64,000 bases of DNA from Pseudomonas iranensis (lineage in GTDB: Bacteria > Pseudomonadota > Gammaproteobacteria > Pseudomonadales > Pseudomonadaceae): the NCBI RefSeq assembly GCF_014268585.2, contig NZ_CP077092.1:3286001-3350000 (forward strand). The letters are read 5' to 3'. Positions 16,689 to 26,231 of this stretch are shown here, piece by piece. The notes beneath the pieces are model-generated. The model made no database searches. It had not been told where the DNA came from and saw only the letters and a list, made by a program, of their open reading frames with translations. The first letter of the stretch is position 1; the number at the start of each line of letters is the position of its first letter. Made by a program: the position numbers and the translations under genes.

Positions 16689-18056
16689 ATGTCGCTGATC
16701 GAAATCCCGACCAGGAAGTCTTCGGGTAAAACATCCACGCCGGCGGATACCGAGCGCCGGCTCTATGACCGATTGCTGGCGGAAGACTCCACGGTTGATC
16801 GCGCGGCACTGGACTTCCTGCGCCGGCAACTGGGCAAGGCGGCTGCGCTGTCTGACGATTTGCCGGCCAGCGCCGAAGATCTGCTGCAATGGTCGGAAAC
16901 CCGCTGCGCCAGCGTGGCGGCCGAGTACGCTGATTACCTCGAGCAACGTCAGCAGGGCGCGCCGCGCCGCTATTTCCGCAACAAATCCCACGCGTTGTAT
17001 TTCATTCTGCATGTGGCACCGACCAAAGAGGTCGATGGCGCCTGGCTGGCCGGGTTGTTGCCGCAGTGGCAGGACCCGCGATTTGACGATTTGCTCGATA
17101 CCTATCTGGAAGAGCTGGGCGAGGGCGTGCCACGGCAGAATCATGTGGTGATCTATCGCAAGCTGCTCGCCGAGCATGACTGCTCCGATCTGAGCGGTCT
17201 TGCCGACGAGTATTTTCTGCAAGGCGCGGTGCAGTTGGCGCTGGGACGTTTCGGCGGGCAGTTTTTGCCTGAAGTTATCGGTTTCAATCTCGGCTACGAA
17301 CAACTGCCTCTGCATCTGTTGATCAGCGCTTATGAATTGGCAGAGCTGGGCATCGATCCGCACTATTTCCGCCTGCATGTGACCATCGACAACGCCAGCA
17401 CCGGCCACGCGCGCAAGGCTGTGCAATCAATGCTCGAACTGATGCCGCTGGGCGAAGAGCGCGATGAGTTCTATCGGCGCATGGCCGTCGGTTATCGCCT
17501 CAATGACATTGGCAAGGGCACAACCGCCGTGATTACAGAGTTCGATCTGGACCATGAAGTCATCGCCATGCTTGAGCGCAAGGCTGTGTTTGGCCGTCAC
17601 ATGCATTCCGATTACTGCCGCATCGAAAACCGCACCATCAATCAATGGCTGGCCACGCCGGGGCAAATGGGCGAGTTTCTTTCGGCGCTGGAGCGCAAGA
17701 GCTGGATCAAGCGCGGCGAGGCGGTGGAAGAAAGTCGCTTCTGGCGGTTGATCGACGGTAGCGATGCGGCCATGTTCGGTGTGTTCAACGGCTATGAAAA
17801 ACAGCTGCTGCGCGACTGGATCACTCAGGATTGCCCGGCCTCGCGGCCTCGGCCTTATGTGCGCCGCGAAGCTGCGGTAGAGGAAACCTTTGACGATGAT
17901 GCCGATCTGCTCAATCTGGAAGCGGCACTGGCTGACAAACCTGCCGCCGAGCAAATGGCGTTGTTGATGCCTTGGCTGCAACCGCAGCGACACTGGCGCC
18001 CGGCCGGACTTTTCGCGACGCGTCGCTTCATCCAACTGCGCGCCCGCTTGCGTTGA
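16689..18056 (+). CDS. Haem-oxygenase-like diiron (HDO) protein
   Basis: A 455-residue protein of the iron-containing redox enzyme family (Haem_oxygenas_2 type). Candidate iron ligands, by motif only, are E145-x6-H152 (GEGVPRQNH), E216, H230, D234 and H240 (HVTIDNASTGH). The haem-oxygenase-like part spans about residues 60-250. A 200-residue C-terminal extension has no family I recognise. Known HDO enzymes do unusual oxidations such as chain cleavage, N-oxidation and desaturation, but the substrate here is unknown. The ATG at 16689 follows AGGGGAATG. A methyltransferase starts 14 bp downstream behind AAGGAGG, so the two form an operon. Confidence 0.82.
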   Translation: MSLIEIPTRKSSGKTSTPADTERRLYDRLLAEDSTVDRAALDFLRRQLGKAAALSDDLPASAEDLLQWSETRCASVAAEYADYLEQRQQGAPRRYFRNKSHALYFILHVAPTKEVDGAWLAGLLPQWQDPRFDDLLDTYLEELGEGVPRQNHVVIYRKLLAEHDCSDLSGLADEYFLQGAVQLALGRFGGQFLPEVIGFNLGYEQLPLHLLISAYELAELGIDPHYFRLHVTIDNASTGHARKAVQSMLELMPLGEERDEFYRRMAVGYRLNDIGKGTTAVITEFDLDHEVIAMLERKAVFGRHMHSDYCRIENRTINQWLATPGQMGEFLSALERKSWIKRGEAVEESRFWRLIDGSDAAMFGVFNGYEKQLLRDWITQDCPASRPRPYVRREAAVEETFDDDADLLNLEAALADKPAAEQMALLMPWLQPQRHWRPAGLFATRRFIQLRARLR

Positions 18057-18070
18057 AACAAGGAGGCTTC

Positions 18071-19015
18071 ATGTCGGCACAAGAAACATCCGATAGAGCC
18101 CTGTTCGAGTTAGGCAAGCGCCTGCTCGACAGTGGTTATCACTTCATTACTCCAACGCCATTGACTCACGAACGATTTCTGCAGCGCTTTGCCACGCCTT
18201 TGGCCAAGGATCTGCGCGATGTGTTTGGTTGGTCGATGCCGTTTCCTTCAGAGCTATTTCGCGCACAGGAACTGGCCACGCTGGAGCAGGCCGGCGTAGT
18301 CGAACGCGATGGCGCCGTGTGGCGCAGCCATGTGCGCTGGTCGACCCTGAATGACCGGTTGTTCGCCCATTCGGCGTTCCCGACGACGGCGAGTGATGCG
18401 GTGTTCTTCGGCCCCGACACTTATCGCTTCGCCCAGGCCATCGAAGCGCAATTGCAGCAACGCTTTTCGCCGATCAGACGCGCGGTGGACATCGGCTGCG
18501 GAAGCGGCGCCGGCGCGGTGGTCATGGCCAAGGCACGTCCTGATGCCGACGTGCTGGCGGTCGACATCAATCCGCGGGCGCTGCGCATGAGTGCGGTCAA
18601 CGCCGAGCTGGCGGGCGCAAACAATGTGTCGGTGTATCACAGCGATCTGCTCGCCAGTGTCGAAGGGCAGTTCGATCTGATCATCGCCAATCCGCCGTAC
18701 ATGAACGACGAACAACAGCGCGCCTATCGCCACGGCGGCGGGGCGCTGGGTGAGGGTTTGTCGGTGCGGATCGTGCGTGAGGCGTTACCGCGTCTGGAAG
18801 TCGGCGGCACGTTGCTGGTGTACACCGGCGTGGCGATCGTCGCCGGGCAGGATCCGTTCCGCGAGGCCGTGGCGCCTCTGCTCAAGGGCGAGCGATTTGG
18901 CTGGACTTATCGCGAACTCGATCCAGATGTGTTCAGCGAGGAACTGCTCAAGCCTGAATACGAGCGCGCCGAGCGCATCGCCGTGGTCGCACTGACGGTA
19001 ACCCGCGAGCAGTAA
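18071..19015 (+). CDS. Class I SAM methyltransferase (PrmC/HemK-like)
   Basis: A 314-residue protein. The N-terminal half (1-130) is helical and of unknown role. The methyltransferase fold follows with motif I VDIGCGSGAGA (near residue 142), acidic motif II AVDIN and motif IV ANPPYMN (near 200). NPPY is typical of enzymes that methylate amide or exocyclic nitrogen, as in PrmC, but the N-terminal domain is not that of PrmC. AAGGAGG lies just before the ATG. Tight linkage to the HDO protein suggests a shared small-molecule pathway (inference). Confidence 0.85.
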   Translation: MSAQETSDRALFELGKRLLDSGYHFITPTPLTHERFLQRFATPLAKDLRDVFGWSMPFPSELFRAQELATLEQAGVVERDGAVWRSHVRWSTLNDRLFAHSAFPTTASDAVFFGPDTYRFAQAIEAQLQQRFSPIRRAVDIGCGSGAGAVVMAKARPDADVLAVDINPRALRMSAVNAELAGANNVSVYHSDLLASVEGQFDLIIANPPYMNDEQQRAYRHGGGALGEGLSVRIVREALPRLEVGGTLLVYTGVAIVAGQDPFREAVAPLLKGERFGWTYRELDPDVFSEELLKPEYERAERIAVVALTVTREQ

Positions 19016-19048
19016 CCGATAGTTGGGCCACTGCTCGCGCGGTGGCCT

Positions 19049-19483
19049 TCAGCGATTTCTGATGCGCGAGATCGTCAGCAGGCAAACCCCTACCAGCATC
19101 GCAGCCCCGGCCACCAGAAGCGGTGAAGGGCGAATTGGCTGCCGCGAGATACGCTCGATGCGCCCGGCGACGGAAGCGCGCACTGGCGCAGCAGGTTCCG
19201 CCAGATAAGGCGCTTCTTCGATCTCCAGCCGTAAGCCGTCCGGCATTACCAGCGTCAGCCCTTCGATCGTGCCGGCAATTCTGCCCGGATAAACCGGCTC
19301 ACCGGTCGGGTCGAGCTGGTCGTAGAAGAAGATTTGCCCTTCAAGCCAGCCGATGGCGGTCTGCAACTCAGGTCCCAGGTAATACTTTCCATCGAGAAAA
19401 AAGCCAGAGAATTGTGGCGCGCGCTCGACGCTTTCAATTCGATAGCGCTGACCTGGTTTCATACCGGTTTCTGGGGCGATCAT
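19049..19483 (-). CDS. Conserved hypothetical tail-anchored protein
   Basis: A 144-residue protein starting at MIAPETGMKPGQRYRIE with a strong GGAGG site. A soluble beta-rich part covers about 1-110. A single C-terminal hydrophobic helix (SPLLVAGAAMLVGVCLLTI) is followed by basic residues. That suggests a tail-anchored inner-membrane protein with its soluble part in the cytoplasm. I do not recognise the family. It is convergent with the methyltransferase gene. Confidence 0.65.
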   Translation of the reverse strand: MIAPETGMKPGQRYRIESVERAPQFSGFFLDGKYYLGPELQTAIGWLEGQIFFYDQLDPTGEPVYPGRIAGTIEGLTLVMPDGLRLEIEEAPYLAEPAAPVRASVAGRIERISRQPIRPSPLLVAGAAMLVGVCLLTISRIRNR

Positions 19484-19792
19484 GGGGGTTCCTCCGTTAT
19501 TGGTAAGCGATAGAGGAGCGCGTGCCAAGCGTGGTTCCATCGAAATGAGCAACGGGCGTTTGTATGGATTCAAGTGGGCTAGAGCTTTAGCCGCAAACGC
19601 GCAAGACAGTTTTTCACAGTTGAGGGTTCACTATCGGTTACGAACTGTGGCTAAAATGCCACCCTTTCACCGAGCGCCCGGAAACGGCGCGGGCCAAGGA
19701 CGCGCCCTGTGCATCAAGACCGCTGCATAAGACGCTGGGCCTCAGGTCGCCACGCGCGCAGTTTGTTCACTTTTGACGTGTGACCCTTTTCC
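19484..19792. other. Divergent intergenic region upstream of lpxO
   Basis: 309 bp holding the promoters of the tail-anchored protein gene and of lpxO. I see no PhoP- or PmrA-like direct repeat and no obvious small ORF or RNA. Confidence 0.35.
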
Positions 19793-20692
19793 GTGAAACT
19801 CATCATTGCCGCTGTTTATGTCATCTCCATTGCCTACGTTCACTTGCGTGGGCGCGTGCGCCACAAACTGGGGCGGCAACTGAGTGACCACTCGACGTTC
19901 CTCGCGCCGATCAACTGCTTCCTCTATCTGTTTTCCAGGATGCCGAACAAGCCGTATCTGAACCCTGCAGACTTTCCCGATCTGAGCCCGTTGCAGGCGC
20001 ACTGGGAAGAGATTCGCGAGGAAGGCCAGAATCTGTTGCGTGCCGGCGAGATCAAGCGCTCGAATCAGTATGACGATGTCGGCTTCAACTCCTTCTTCAA
20101 GACTGGCTGGAAGCGCTTCTACCTCAAGTGGTACGGCGACAGCCATCCATCGGCGATGAAGCTGTGCCCACGCACCACCGAACTGGTGCAAAGCATCGGC
20201 TCGATCAAAGCGGCGATGTTTGCCGAGCTGCCACCGGGCTCGAAACTGGTGCGCCATCGCGATCCGTATGCGGGTTCCTACCGTTATCACCTGGGCCTGG
20301 ATACGCCGAACGATCCTGGCTGCTACATCAACGTCGACGGTGAGAACTATCACTGGCGCGACGGCGAAGCGGTGATGTTCGACGAGACGTTTATTCATTA
20401 CGCCGAAAACACCACGGATCAGAATCGCATCATTCTGTTCTGTGACATTGAGCGGCCGCTGAAATACCGCTGGGCCGCCGCGTTCAACCGCTGGTTCAGC
20501 CGCACCGTGATGTCAGCGGCAGGCGCGCCGAATGATGCGGGGGACAAGACTGGCGGCATCAACCGCTTGTTTACCAAAATCTACAAGATTCGTTTGCGCG
20601 GCAAAGAGCTGAAGAAGCGCAACCGCACGCGGTATTACCTGGAAAAATGGGCGATTTTTGCCGCGTTGCTGGCGATCTTCATTCTGATCTGA
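19793..20692 (+). CDS. lpxO: LpxO-like lipid A 2-hydroxylase
   Basis: A 299-residue aspartyl/asparaginyl beta-hydroxylase-family dioxygenase (Fe2+/2-oxoglutarate). The iron triad lies in LVRHRDPYAGSYRYHLGL and FDETFIHYAEN (His-x-Asp ... His), with NRIILFCDIERP giving the 2OG-binding arginine. Hydrophobic segments at both ends (residues 1-15 and 284-299) would anchor it in the membrane. LpxO hydroxylates the secondary acyl chain of lipid A at C2, which alters outer-membrane properties. Translation starts at GTG (19793). It is a single-gene unit, convergent with ku. Confidence 0.88.
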   Translation: MKLIIAAVYVISIAYVHLRGRVRHKLGRQLSDHSTFLAPINCFLYLFSRMPNKPYLNPADFPDLSPLQAHWEEIREEGQNLLRAGEIKRSNQYDDVGFNSFFKTGWKRFYLKWYGDSHPSAMKLCPRTTELVQSIGSIKAAMFAELPPGSKLVRHRDPYAGSYRYHLGLDTPNDPGCYINVDGENYHWRDGEAVMFDETFIHYAENTTDQNRIILFCDIERPLKYRWAAAFNRWFSRTVMSAAGAPNDAGDKTGGINRLFTKIYKIRLRGKELKKRNRTRYYLEKWAIFAALLAIFILI

Positions 20693-20718
20693 AGACTTGC
20701 GGTGTCAGTACCGGCCTC

Positions 20719-20784
20719 TTCGCGAGCAGGCTCGCTCCCACAATCTGGAATGCGTTCCCCAGTGGGAGCGAGCCTGCTCGCGAA
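20719..20784. repeat. Inverted pair of gtgggagcgagcctgctcgcgaa repeats
   Basis: One copy reads ttcgcgagcaggctcgctcccac and the other its complement, around a 20-base spacer. It lies between the convergent lpxO and ku genes. Similar pairs occur at 27396, 28905, 33306 and 45081. Confidence 0.85.
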
Positions 20785-20824
20785 GGCGGTTTCACTTCCA
20801 ACATACCTCTAGCTGGCCCAACGC

Positions 20825-21691
20825 TTACTCCCCGGACGCCTTCCGAGTCTTCTTCGCCGGCGCCGCCTTACTGGTTGATTTGGCCTTGGGCTTGGCCGGT
20901 GCCTTGCCGCCGAGGCTGCGTTTAAGCAGCTCGGTCAAATCGATAACGTCGGCAGTCTTGCGCTCTTCCTCGCCAGTGGCGGTCTCGACGTCCTCGATCT
21001 TGCCTTCGTGGGCTTTCTTCTCGACCAGCGCCATGATCTTGTCTTCGAACTCGTCCTTGTAGTCCTCAGGCGACCACTCCGAGGTCATGTCTTCAACCAG
21101 ACGTTTGGCCATGTCCAGCTCGCCCTTGGCCAACTGAGGCTTGGTCACTTCACTGCCCAGCGCCAGTTCATCAAGGCTGCGCACTTCCTGTGGCCAGCGC
21201 AGCTTCACCAGAACCAGCGCCGACTCCAGCGGCATCAACGCGGCGAGGTATTGACGGGTATGCAGGACAACGCGGGCGAGGGCGACCTTGTTGGTTTTGC
21301 TCAGGGTTTCGCGCAGCAACGCGTAGACCTTGCCGCCGCGTTTGTCCGGTGCCAGGTAGTAGGGCGTATCGATGTTCTGCAGCGGAATCTGCTCGGCGTC
21401 GACGAAAGAGAAAATGTCGATGGTCTGCGTGGAAACCGGGTGCGCCGAGCGGATTTCTTCCTCGCTGAGCACCACATATCGGCCCTTTTCGTAGGCCACG
21501 CCTTTGACGATGTTCTCTTTGGTGACTTCCTTGCCGGTGACCTTGTTGATGCGTTTATAGCCCACCGGGTCCATGCTGCGGCTGTCGAGCCAATCGAAGT
21601 CCACGCCTTGGGACGACGTCGCTGAAACCAGCGCCACGGGGATGTGTACCAGTCCAAAACTGATTGCGCCTTTCCAGATTGCCCGAGCCAT
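20825..21691 (-). CDS. ku: Ku, non-homologous end-joining protein
   Basis: A 288-residue bacterial Ku. It starts with MARAIWKGAISFGLVHIPVAL and continues with the core barrel, ending near residue 250 (KTADVIDLTELLKRSL). A basic Lys/Ala-rich tail follows (about 255-288), as in many bacterial Ku proteins, where it helps DNA binding and threading. Ku binds double-strand ends and recruits LigD. No ligD is next to it in this window, so its partner must be elsewhere. Confidence 0.96.
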   Translation of the reverse strand: MARAIWKGAISFGLVHIPVALVSATSSQGVDFDWLDSRSMDPVGYKRINKVTGKEVTKENIVKGVAYEKGRYVVLSEEEIRSAHPVSTQTIDIFSFVDAEQIPLQNIDTPYYLAPDKRGGKVYALLRETLSKTNKVALARVVLHTRQYLAALMPLESALVLVKLRWPQEVRSLDELALGSEVTKPQLAKGELDMAKRLVEDMTSEWSPEDYKDEFEDKIMALVEKKAHEGKIEDVETATGEEERKTADVIDLTELLKRSLGGKAPAKPKAKSTSKAAPAKKTRKASGE

Positions 21692-21880
21692 GACCTGTCC
21701 TCCGAGTGATGATCAGGTGACCCGTGGCGCGGTGAGAAAGTTTCCGGTGATTGCGCGGCTTCCAGCGGTACGGTCAAGCCGTGTTACATGTTGTTTAAGG
21801 CGCGAGGGTTAACAAATCCGAACCCACGGCGTAGCGTGGGCTCCAAGGCTCTAGTCCACGCACATCGAGAGGTATTTCCC

Positions 21881-22201
21881 ATGAACCGGTTTCTGCTTGG
21901 CATCGCCGTCCTCGCCCTCAGTGGTGGCCTGGTTCATGCCGATGTCGTGCTGGCGCAAAGCCCTACCGGCAACAGCAACAATCCCTACAACAGCCCGATC
22001 CGCCGGGCCAATCCCAACAGCATGCAGGGCACCCAGCCCAGCGCTCCGCCGCTTCGCGGGCCGAACACCGTTCCCGTGCCACGTCAGCCGACCGTCGAGA
22101 ATCGCGGCATCGGCGATGGCCAGCCAATTCGCTCGGTGCCGAGCAATCCGCCAACCTTCATTCCCAACCCGCCCCCACGGGGCACCGGCAGCAACCGTTG
22201 A
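21881..22201 (+). CDS. Small exported proline/asparagine-rich protein
   Basis: A 106-residue protein with a signal peptide (MNRFLLGIAVLALSGGLVHA). The low-complexity mature part is rich in Pro, Asn, Ser and Arg, with repeated PNSP/PNPPP stretches. It is probably disordered in the periplasm. I do not recognise a family. It lies 52 bp upstream of the aldose dehydrogenase gene and may share its transcript. A weak hairpin, cccacggcgtagcgtggg, lies upstream near 21821-21840. Confidence 0.6.
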   Translation: MNRFLLGIAVLALSGGLVHADVVLAQSPTGNSNNPYNSPIRRANPNSMQGTQPSAPPLRGPNTVPVPRQPTVENRGIGDGQPIRSVPSNPPTFIPNPPPRGTGSNR

Positions 22202-22253
22202 ACGGCAGGACTGATGTTCTGTCAGCCTTTCACACGAACAAAAGGAATCGTGC

Positions 22254-23399
22254 ATGTTGCGTAAAACCCTGCTAGCCACCTGTTGCGCCGCCGCGCTGAT
22301 CAGTGCCCCGGTCTTCGCCGCCGCGCCCAAAGAGCTGAAAAGCGAACAGGGCATTCTTGAAGTCACCACCGTTGCCCAAGGCCTGGAACATCCTTGGGCG
22401 CTGGCGTTTCTGCCTGATCAGAAGGGCATGCTGGTGACCGAACGCCCGGGGCATCTGCGCGTCGTCAGCAAGGACGGCAAACTGTCGGAGCCGATCAGTG
22501 GCGTGCCGCAGGTCTGGGCCAAAGGGCAGGGCGGTTTGCTTGATGTGGCGCTTTCGCCAGACTTCAAGCAGGATCGCATGGTCTATCTGTCGTATGCCGA
22601 AGGCGGTGGTGAGGGCGGCAAGGCTGGCACGGCGGTAGGGCGCGGACGGCTTTCCGATGACCTGAAGACGCTCAAAGACTTCAACGTGATCTTTCGTCAG
22701 GAACCGAAACTGTCGGTGAGCAACCACTTCGGTTCACGGCTGGTGTTCGATCGCGACGGGTATCTGTTCATCACCCTCGGCGAAAACAACGACCGGCCGA
22801 CTGCGCAGGATCTGGACAAGCTGCAAGGCAAAGTCGTACGCATCTTCCCGGACGGCAAAGTGCCGGACGATAACCCTTTCGTTGGCCAATCCGGTGTCAG
22901 GCCTGAAATCTGGTCCTATGGCCTGCGCAACCCGCAGGGCGCGGCGCTCAATCCGTGGACCGGCACGCTGTGGGAGAACGAGCACGGGCCACGTGGCGGC
23001 GATGAAGTGAACATCATCGAGCGCGGCAAAAACTATGGCTGGCCGTTGGCGACCCATGGCATCAATTACTCGATGCAGCCGATTCCGGAGGCCAAGGGCA
23101 AAACTGCTGAAGGCACCGTGGCGCCGCACCATGTCTGGGAAAAATCCCCCGGGGTTACCGGCATGGCGTTCTATGACGCCGATCGCTTCACGCCGTGGCA
23201 GCACAACGCGTTTATCGGCGCACTGGTGTCCCAGGAGCTGATTCGACTGCAGTTCGATGGCGACAAAGTCGTGCATGAGGAGCGTTTGCTGGGTGAGTTG
23301 AATCAGCGTATCCGTGACGTGCGCCAAGGGCCGGACGGCTATCTGTATGTGCTGACGGATGAAGAAAATGGCTCGCTGTACAGGCTGGGGCTGAAATAA
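22254..23399 (+). CDS. PQQ-dependent aldose sugar dehydrogenase (YliI/Asd-like)
   Basis: A 381-residue periplasmic protein. The signal peptide ends near residue 23 (APVFAAA). The beta-propeller shows the soluble-glucose-dehydrogenase landmarks: LEHPWALAFLPD near the start, NHFGSRLVFDRDGYLFITLGE, SYGLRNPQGAALNPWTGTLWENEHGPRGGDEVN and KNYGWPLATHG. These provide the catalytic His and PQQ/calcium contacts in YliI-type enzymes, which oxidise aldoses with PQQ. AAGGAAT precedes the ATG. Confidence 0.9.
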   Translation: MLRKTLLATCCAAALISAPVFAAAPKELKSEQGILEVTTVAQGLEHPWALAFLPDQKGMLVTERPGHLRVVSKDGKLSEPISGVPQVWAKGQGGLLDVALSPDFKQDRMVYLSYAEGGGEGGKAGTAVGRGRLSDDLKTLKDFNVIFRQEPKLSVSNHFGSRLVFDRDGYLFITLGENNDRPTAQDLDKLQGKVVRIFPDGKVPDDNPFVGQSGVRPEIWSYGLRNPQGAALNPWTGTLWENEHGPRGGDEVNIIERGKNYGWPLATHGINYSMQPIPEAKGKTAEGTVAPHHVWEKSPGVTGMAFYDADRFTPWQHNAFIGALVSQELIRLQFDGDKVVHEERLLGELNQRIRDVRQGPDGYLYVLTDEENGSLYRLGLK

Positions 23400-23404
23400 G
23401 CCAA

Positions 23405-23492
23405 TCGATCGTTCCCACGCTCTGCGTGGGAATGCAGCCCGGGACGCTCTGCGTCCAAAAAGATCGCAGCCTTCGGCAGCTCCTACATATGG
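23405..23492. repeat. Mixed REP repeats
   Basis: Contains gatcgttcccacgctctgcg with its partner gacgctctgcgtcc, followed by the gatcgcagccttcggcagct family half-site. They lie between the aldose dehydrogenase and crotonase genes. Confidence 0.7.
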
Positions 23493-23588
23493 GGGCGCGC
23501 CAGGCAGTCCCGCATTTGGCCGAACCGCCGCCCCGTTGCCTTGTTATAGTTCGGGCCTTAATTCCCAGCCCGGTAAAGGATCACTGCC

Positions 23589-24401
23589 ATGACTCAATAC
23601 TCCGCCTTCAGCGTCGAACTGGCCGACAACATCGCGCATGTGCAGATCAATCGCCCGGAAAAGATCAACGCAATGAACGCGGCGTTCTGGAGCGAGATTG
23701 TCGAGATCTTCCAATGGATCGACGATACCGACGAAGTCCGCGTGGTGGTGCTCAGCGGTAACGGCAAACACTTTTCCTCCGGCATTGACCTGATGATGCT
23801 TGCCGGTGTCGCCAATGAACTGGGCAAGGACGTGGGCCGCAATGCGCGCCTGTTGCGGCGCAAGATCCTCAATCTGCAAGCCTCGTTCAACGCCGTCGAC
23901 AACTGCCGCAAACCGGTACTCGCCGCGATTCAGGGCTATTGCCTGGGCGGGGCGATCGATCTGATCTCGGCTTGTGATATGCGTTATGCCGCCGAGGACG
24001 CGCAATTTTCCATCAAGGAAATTGACATCGGCATGGCCGCTGACGTCGGTACGCTGCAACGGTTGCCGCGAATCATCGGAGACGGCATGCTGCGTGAGCT
24101 GGCTTACACCGGTCGCACCTTTGGCGCCGAGGAAGCACGCAGCATGGGCCTGGTCAATCGCGTCTACAGCGACAAGGACACACTGCTCGAAGGCGTGTTC
24201 GGCATTGCCCGTGACATCGCTGCGAAGTCGCCGATTGCCGTGACTGGCACCAAGGAAATGATCAGCTACATGCGCGATCATCGCATCGACGATGGTCTCG
24301 AATACGTTGCCACCTGGAACGCCGCCATGCTGCAATCCACCGATCTGCGCGTGGCCATGGCCGCCCACATGAGCAAACAGAAACCCGAATTTCTGGATTG
24401 A
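23589..24401 (+). CDS. Crotonase, dienoyl-CoA isomerase-like
   Basis: A 270-residue enoyl-CoA hydratase/isomerase superfamily member. Oxyanion-hole segments are [11 protein letters not shown] and [16 protein letters not shown]. In place of the hydratase glutamate pair it has [20 protein letters not shown], the Glu/Asp arrangement of delta3,5-delta2,4-dienoyl-CoA isomerases. These rearrange conjugated dienoyl-CoA during breakdown of unsaturated fatty acids with odd-numbered double bonds. An AAAGGA site is present. nudC starts 7 bp downstream. Confidence 0.88.
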   Translation: MTQYSAFSVELADNIAHVQINRPEKINAMNAAFWSEIVEIFQWIDDTDEVRVVVLSGNGKHFSSGIDLMMLAGVANELGKDVGRNARLLRRKILNLQASFNAVDNCRKPVLAAIQGYCLGGAIDLISACDMRYAAEDAQFSIKEIDIGMAADVGTLQRLPRIIGDGMLRELAYTGRTFGAEEARSMGLVNRVYSDKDTLLEGVFGIARDIAAKSPIAVTGTKEMISYMRDHRIDDGLEYVATWNAAMLQSTDLRVAMAAHMSKQKPEFLD

Positions 24402-24408
24402 GTTAACC

Positions 24409-25239
24409 ATGACCTCTCGCTGGACCACTGCAGTACTCGACACCGATCAACCCGGCGGCTGGGCCGTAGCGCGCAGCCCGGAAGGCTTTCTGTTCGATGA
24501 CAATGGCGCACTGTTCCCGCGCGAATGGCTCAAGCGCCAGGACCTTTCAGTCCTCGCCGAGCATGGGATTGGTCATCTGGATGGCGAACCGGTCTATCTG
24601 CTTGAGTTGCGCAGCGTCAGCGAAGTGCCCGGATGCGGCTGGAAAGGCCTGCGAGCGTTCATGCTCGAAGGCGATCACACGCTGTACAAGGTGCTCGGTT
24701 ATGCCGCACAGATCGGCACTTGGGCTCGCGAGCACCGCTTCTGCGGCAACTGCGGGCAGCCGATGACGCAAGTCCCGCGCGAACGAGCGATGTATTGCCA
24801 GCCGTGCGAGCTGCGCAGTTATCCGCGCATTTCACCGAGCATGATCGTGCTGATCACCCGTGGCGACGAAATCCTTCTGGCACGCTCGCCGCGTTTCGTC
24901 ACCGGGGTTTACAGCACGCTGGCCGGCTTCGCAGAGCCGGGGGAATCGGCCGAGGAGTGCCTGATTCGCGAAGTTCGCGAGGAAGTGCAGATTGAAGTGA
25001 AGAACATCCAGTACATCGGCAGCCAGTGCTGGCCGTTCCCGCATTCGATGATGCTCGGCTTCCATGCCGAATATGCCGGTGGCGAGATTATCTGTCAGGA
25101 AGACGAGATCGAAGACGCCCAGTGGTTCAACGTGCATGACCTGCCGCCGTTGCCGGCATCGCGTTCGATTGCCCGTTACCTGATCGACGTCTATGTGGCG
25201 CGGCGCTTAGGCCACGCTGAACCAGTGCTGCCAGGCTAA
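24409..25239 (+). CDS. nudC: NAD(H) pyrophosphatase / RNA deNADding enzyme NudC
   Basis: A 276-residue Nudix protein. The zinc ribbon is CGNCGQPM...CQPC (about residues 110-130). The Nudix box runs from [20 protein letters not shown] (near 165). NudC hydrolyses NADH to NMNH and AMP and removes NAD caps from RNA. The family motif SQPWPFPxS appears as SQCWPFPHS, with Cys for the first Pro. The gene follows the crotonase by 7 bp, and its 3' end overlaps that of the convergent TauE/SafE gene by 33 bp. Confidence 0.94.
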   Translation: MTSRWTTAVLDTDQPGGWAVARSPEGFLFDDNGALFPREWLKRQDLSVLAEHGIGHLDGEPVYLLELRSVSEVPGCGWKGLRAFMLEGDHTLYKVLGYAAQIGTWAREHRFCGNCGQPMTQVPRERAMYCQPCELRSYPRISPSMIVLITRGDEILLARSPRFVTGVYSTLAGFAEPGESAEECLIREVREEVQIEVKNIQYIGSQCWPFPHSMMLGFHAEYAGGEIICQEDEIEDAQWFNVHDLPPLPASRSIARYLIDVYVARRLGHAEPVLPG

Positions 25240-25986
25240 GCGCACAGTCAAGCCGAGCACGACGGTGATGAACACCGGACGAATGAATTTGGCGCCGCCG
25301 CTGATCGCGGTGCGCGCGCCAAAGAAAGCCCCGACCATCACCGACAGGCCCATGCACAAGCCAATGATCCAGTCGACTTGTCCGGAGAAGATGAACACCG
25401 ACAGCGCCGCGATGTTGCTGACAAAGTTCATGCTTCGCGCCACGCCGCTGGCCTTGACCAGGTCGATCGGATACAGCAGCAGACTGCTGACTGTCCAGAA
25501 CGCGCCCGTGCCGGGGCCGGCCACGCCATCGTAGAAGCCGAGGCTGAAGCCTTGGGTCGATTGCCATTTCTTTTTGATCGGCGCGTCGCTGTCCAGCGGC
25601 GCTTTCGGCGTGCCGCCAAATAGCAAATACAGGCCACAGGCGAAAACGATCACCGGCAGCATCTTGTTCAGCCACTCGGCCGGCAGGTAATGCGCAACCA
25701 CCGCGCCGGTAAGCGCGCCAACCAGAGTGCCGACAATCGCGTGGGTCCACTGGCGTGGATGAAACAGTTTGCGCCTGTAGAAGGTGAAACTGGCGGTCGC
25801 CGAACCGAAGGTCGAGCTCAGCTTGTTGGTGCCTAATACCAGATGCGGCGGTAAACCCGCAGTCAGCAGCGCCGGCGTGGTCAACAGACCGCCACCGCCA
25901 GCGATGGCATCGATGAAACCGGCAAGGAATGCAACAGCAGCCAGAATGGCCAGGGTGGTGAGGTCAACGCTGAGTTCGAAAGGCAT
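25207..25986 (-). CDS. TSUP-family (TauE/SafE) permease
   Basis: A 259-residue membrane protein with eight hydrophobic segments. The two family repeats are visible: [33 protein letters not shown] near the N-terminus, and [23 protein letters not shown] at about residue 150. TSUP proteins export or import sulfite, sulfoacetate or other sulfur-containing anions. The gene stands alone, so the substrate cannot be inferred. The ATG at 25986 fits the first helix. Confidence 0.9.
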   Translation of the reverse strand: MPFELSVDLTTLAILAAVAFLAGFIDAIAGGGGLLTTPALLTAGLPPHLVLGTNKLSSTFGSATASFTFYRRKLFHPRQWTHAIVGTLVGALTGAVVAHYLPAEWLNKMLPVIVFACGLYLLFGGTPKAPLDSDAPIKKKWQSTQGFSLGFYDGVAGPGTGAFWTVSSLLLYPIDLVKASGVARSMNFVSNIAALSVFIFSGQVDWIIGLCMGLSVMVGAFFGARTAISGGAKFIRPVFITVVLGLTVRLAWQHWFSVA

Positions 25987-26111
25987 GGAGTCGACTTATT
26001 CGGCAAGGCGCAGAACGTGGGCTGCGGGAGGGCGGTTATGTTACCTGTATCGAAGTGTTGCGGCGAGCCAGAGCATGCCGTCGTCAATTACAGTCTGGAA
26101 TACATTCCTGC

Positions 26112-26214
26112 GTAGGAGCTGCCGAAGGCTGCGATCTTCTGGGGCGCGGTGCGCCCCGGCTGCTGCGCGTGGGAACGATCAGATCAAAAGATCGCAGCCT
26201 TCGGCAGCTCCTAC
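26112..26214. repeat. 27-bp inverted repeat of the gtaggagctgccgaaggctg family
   Basis: Arms 26112-26138 and 26188-26214 are exact reverse complements. The loop carries remnants of the gcgtgggaacgatc repeat. It lies between the TauE/SafE promoter side and the end of the DUF1348 gene. Confidence 0.85.
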
Positions 26215-26231
26215 ACAGGGGTGGGTTGGCT

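Noticed and set aside
25036..25062. Cys in the NudC SQCWPFP motif as a loss of function
   Set aside because: All other zinc and Nudix residues are intact, and this position may vary in Pseudomonas, so loss of activity cannot be argued.
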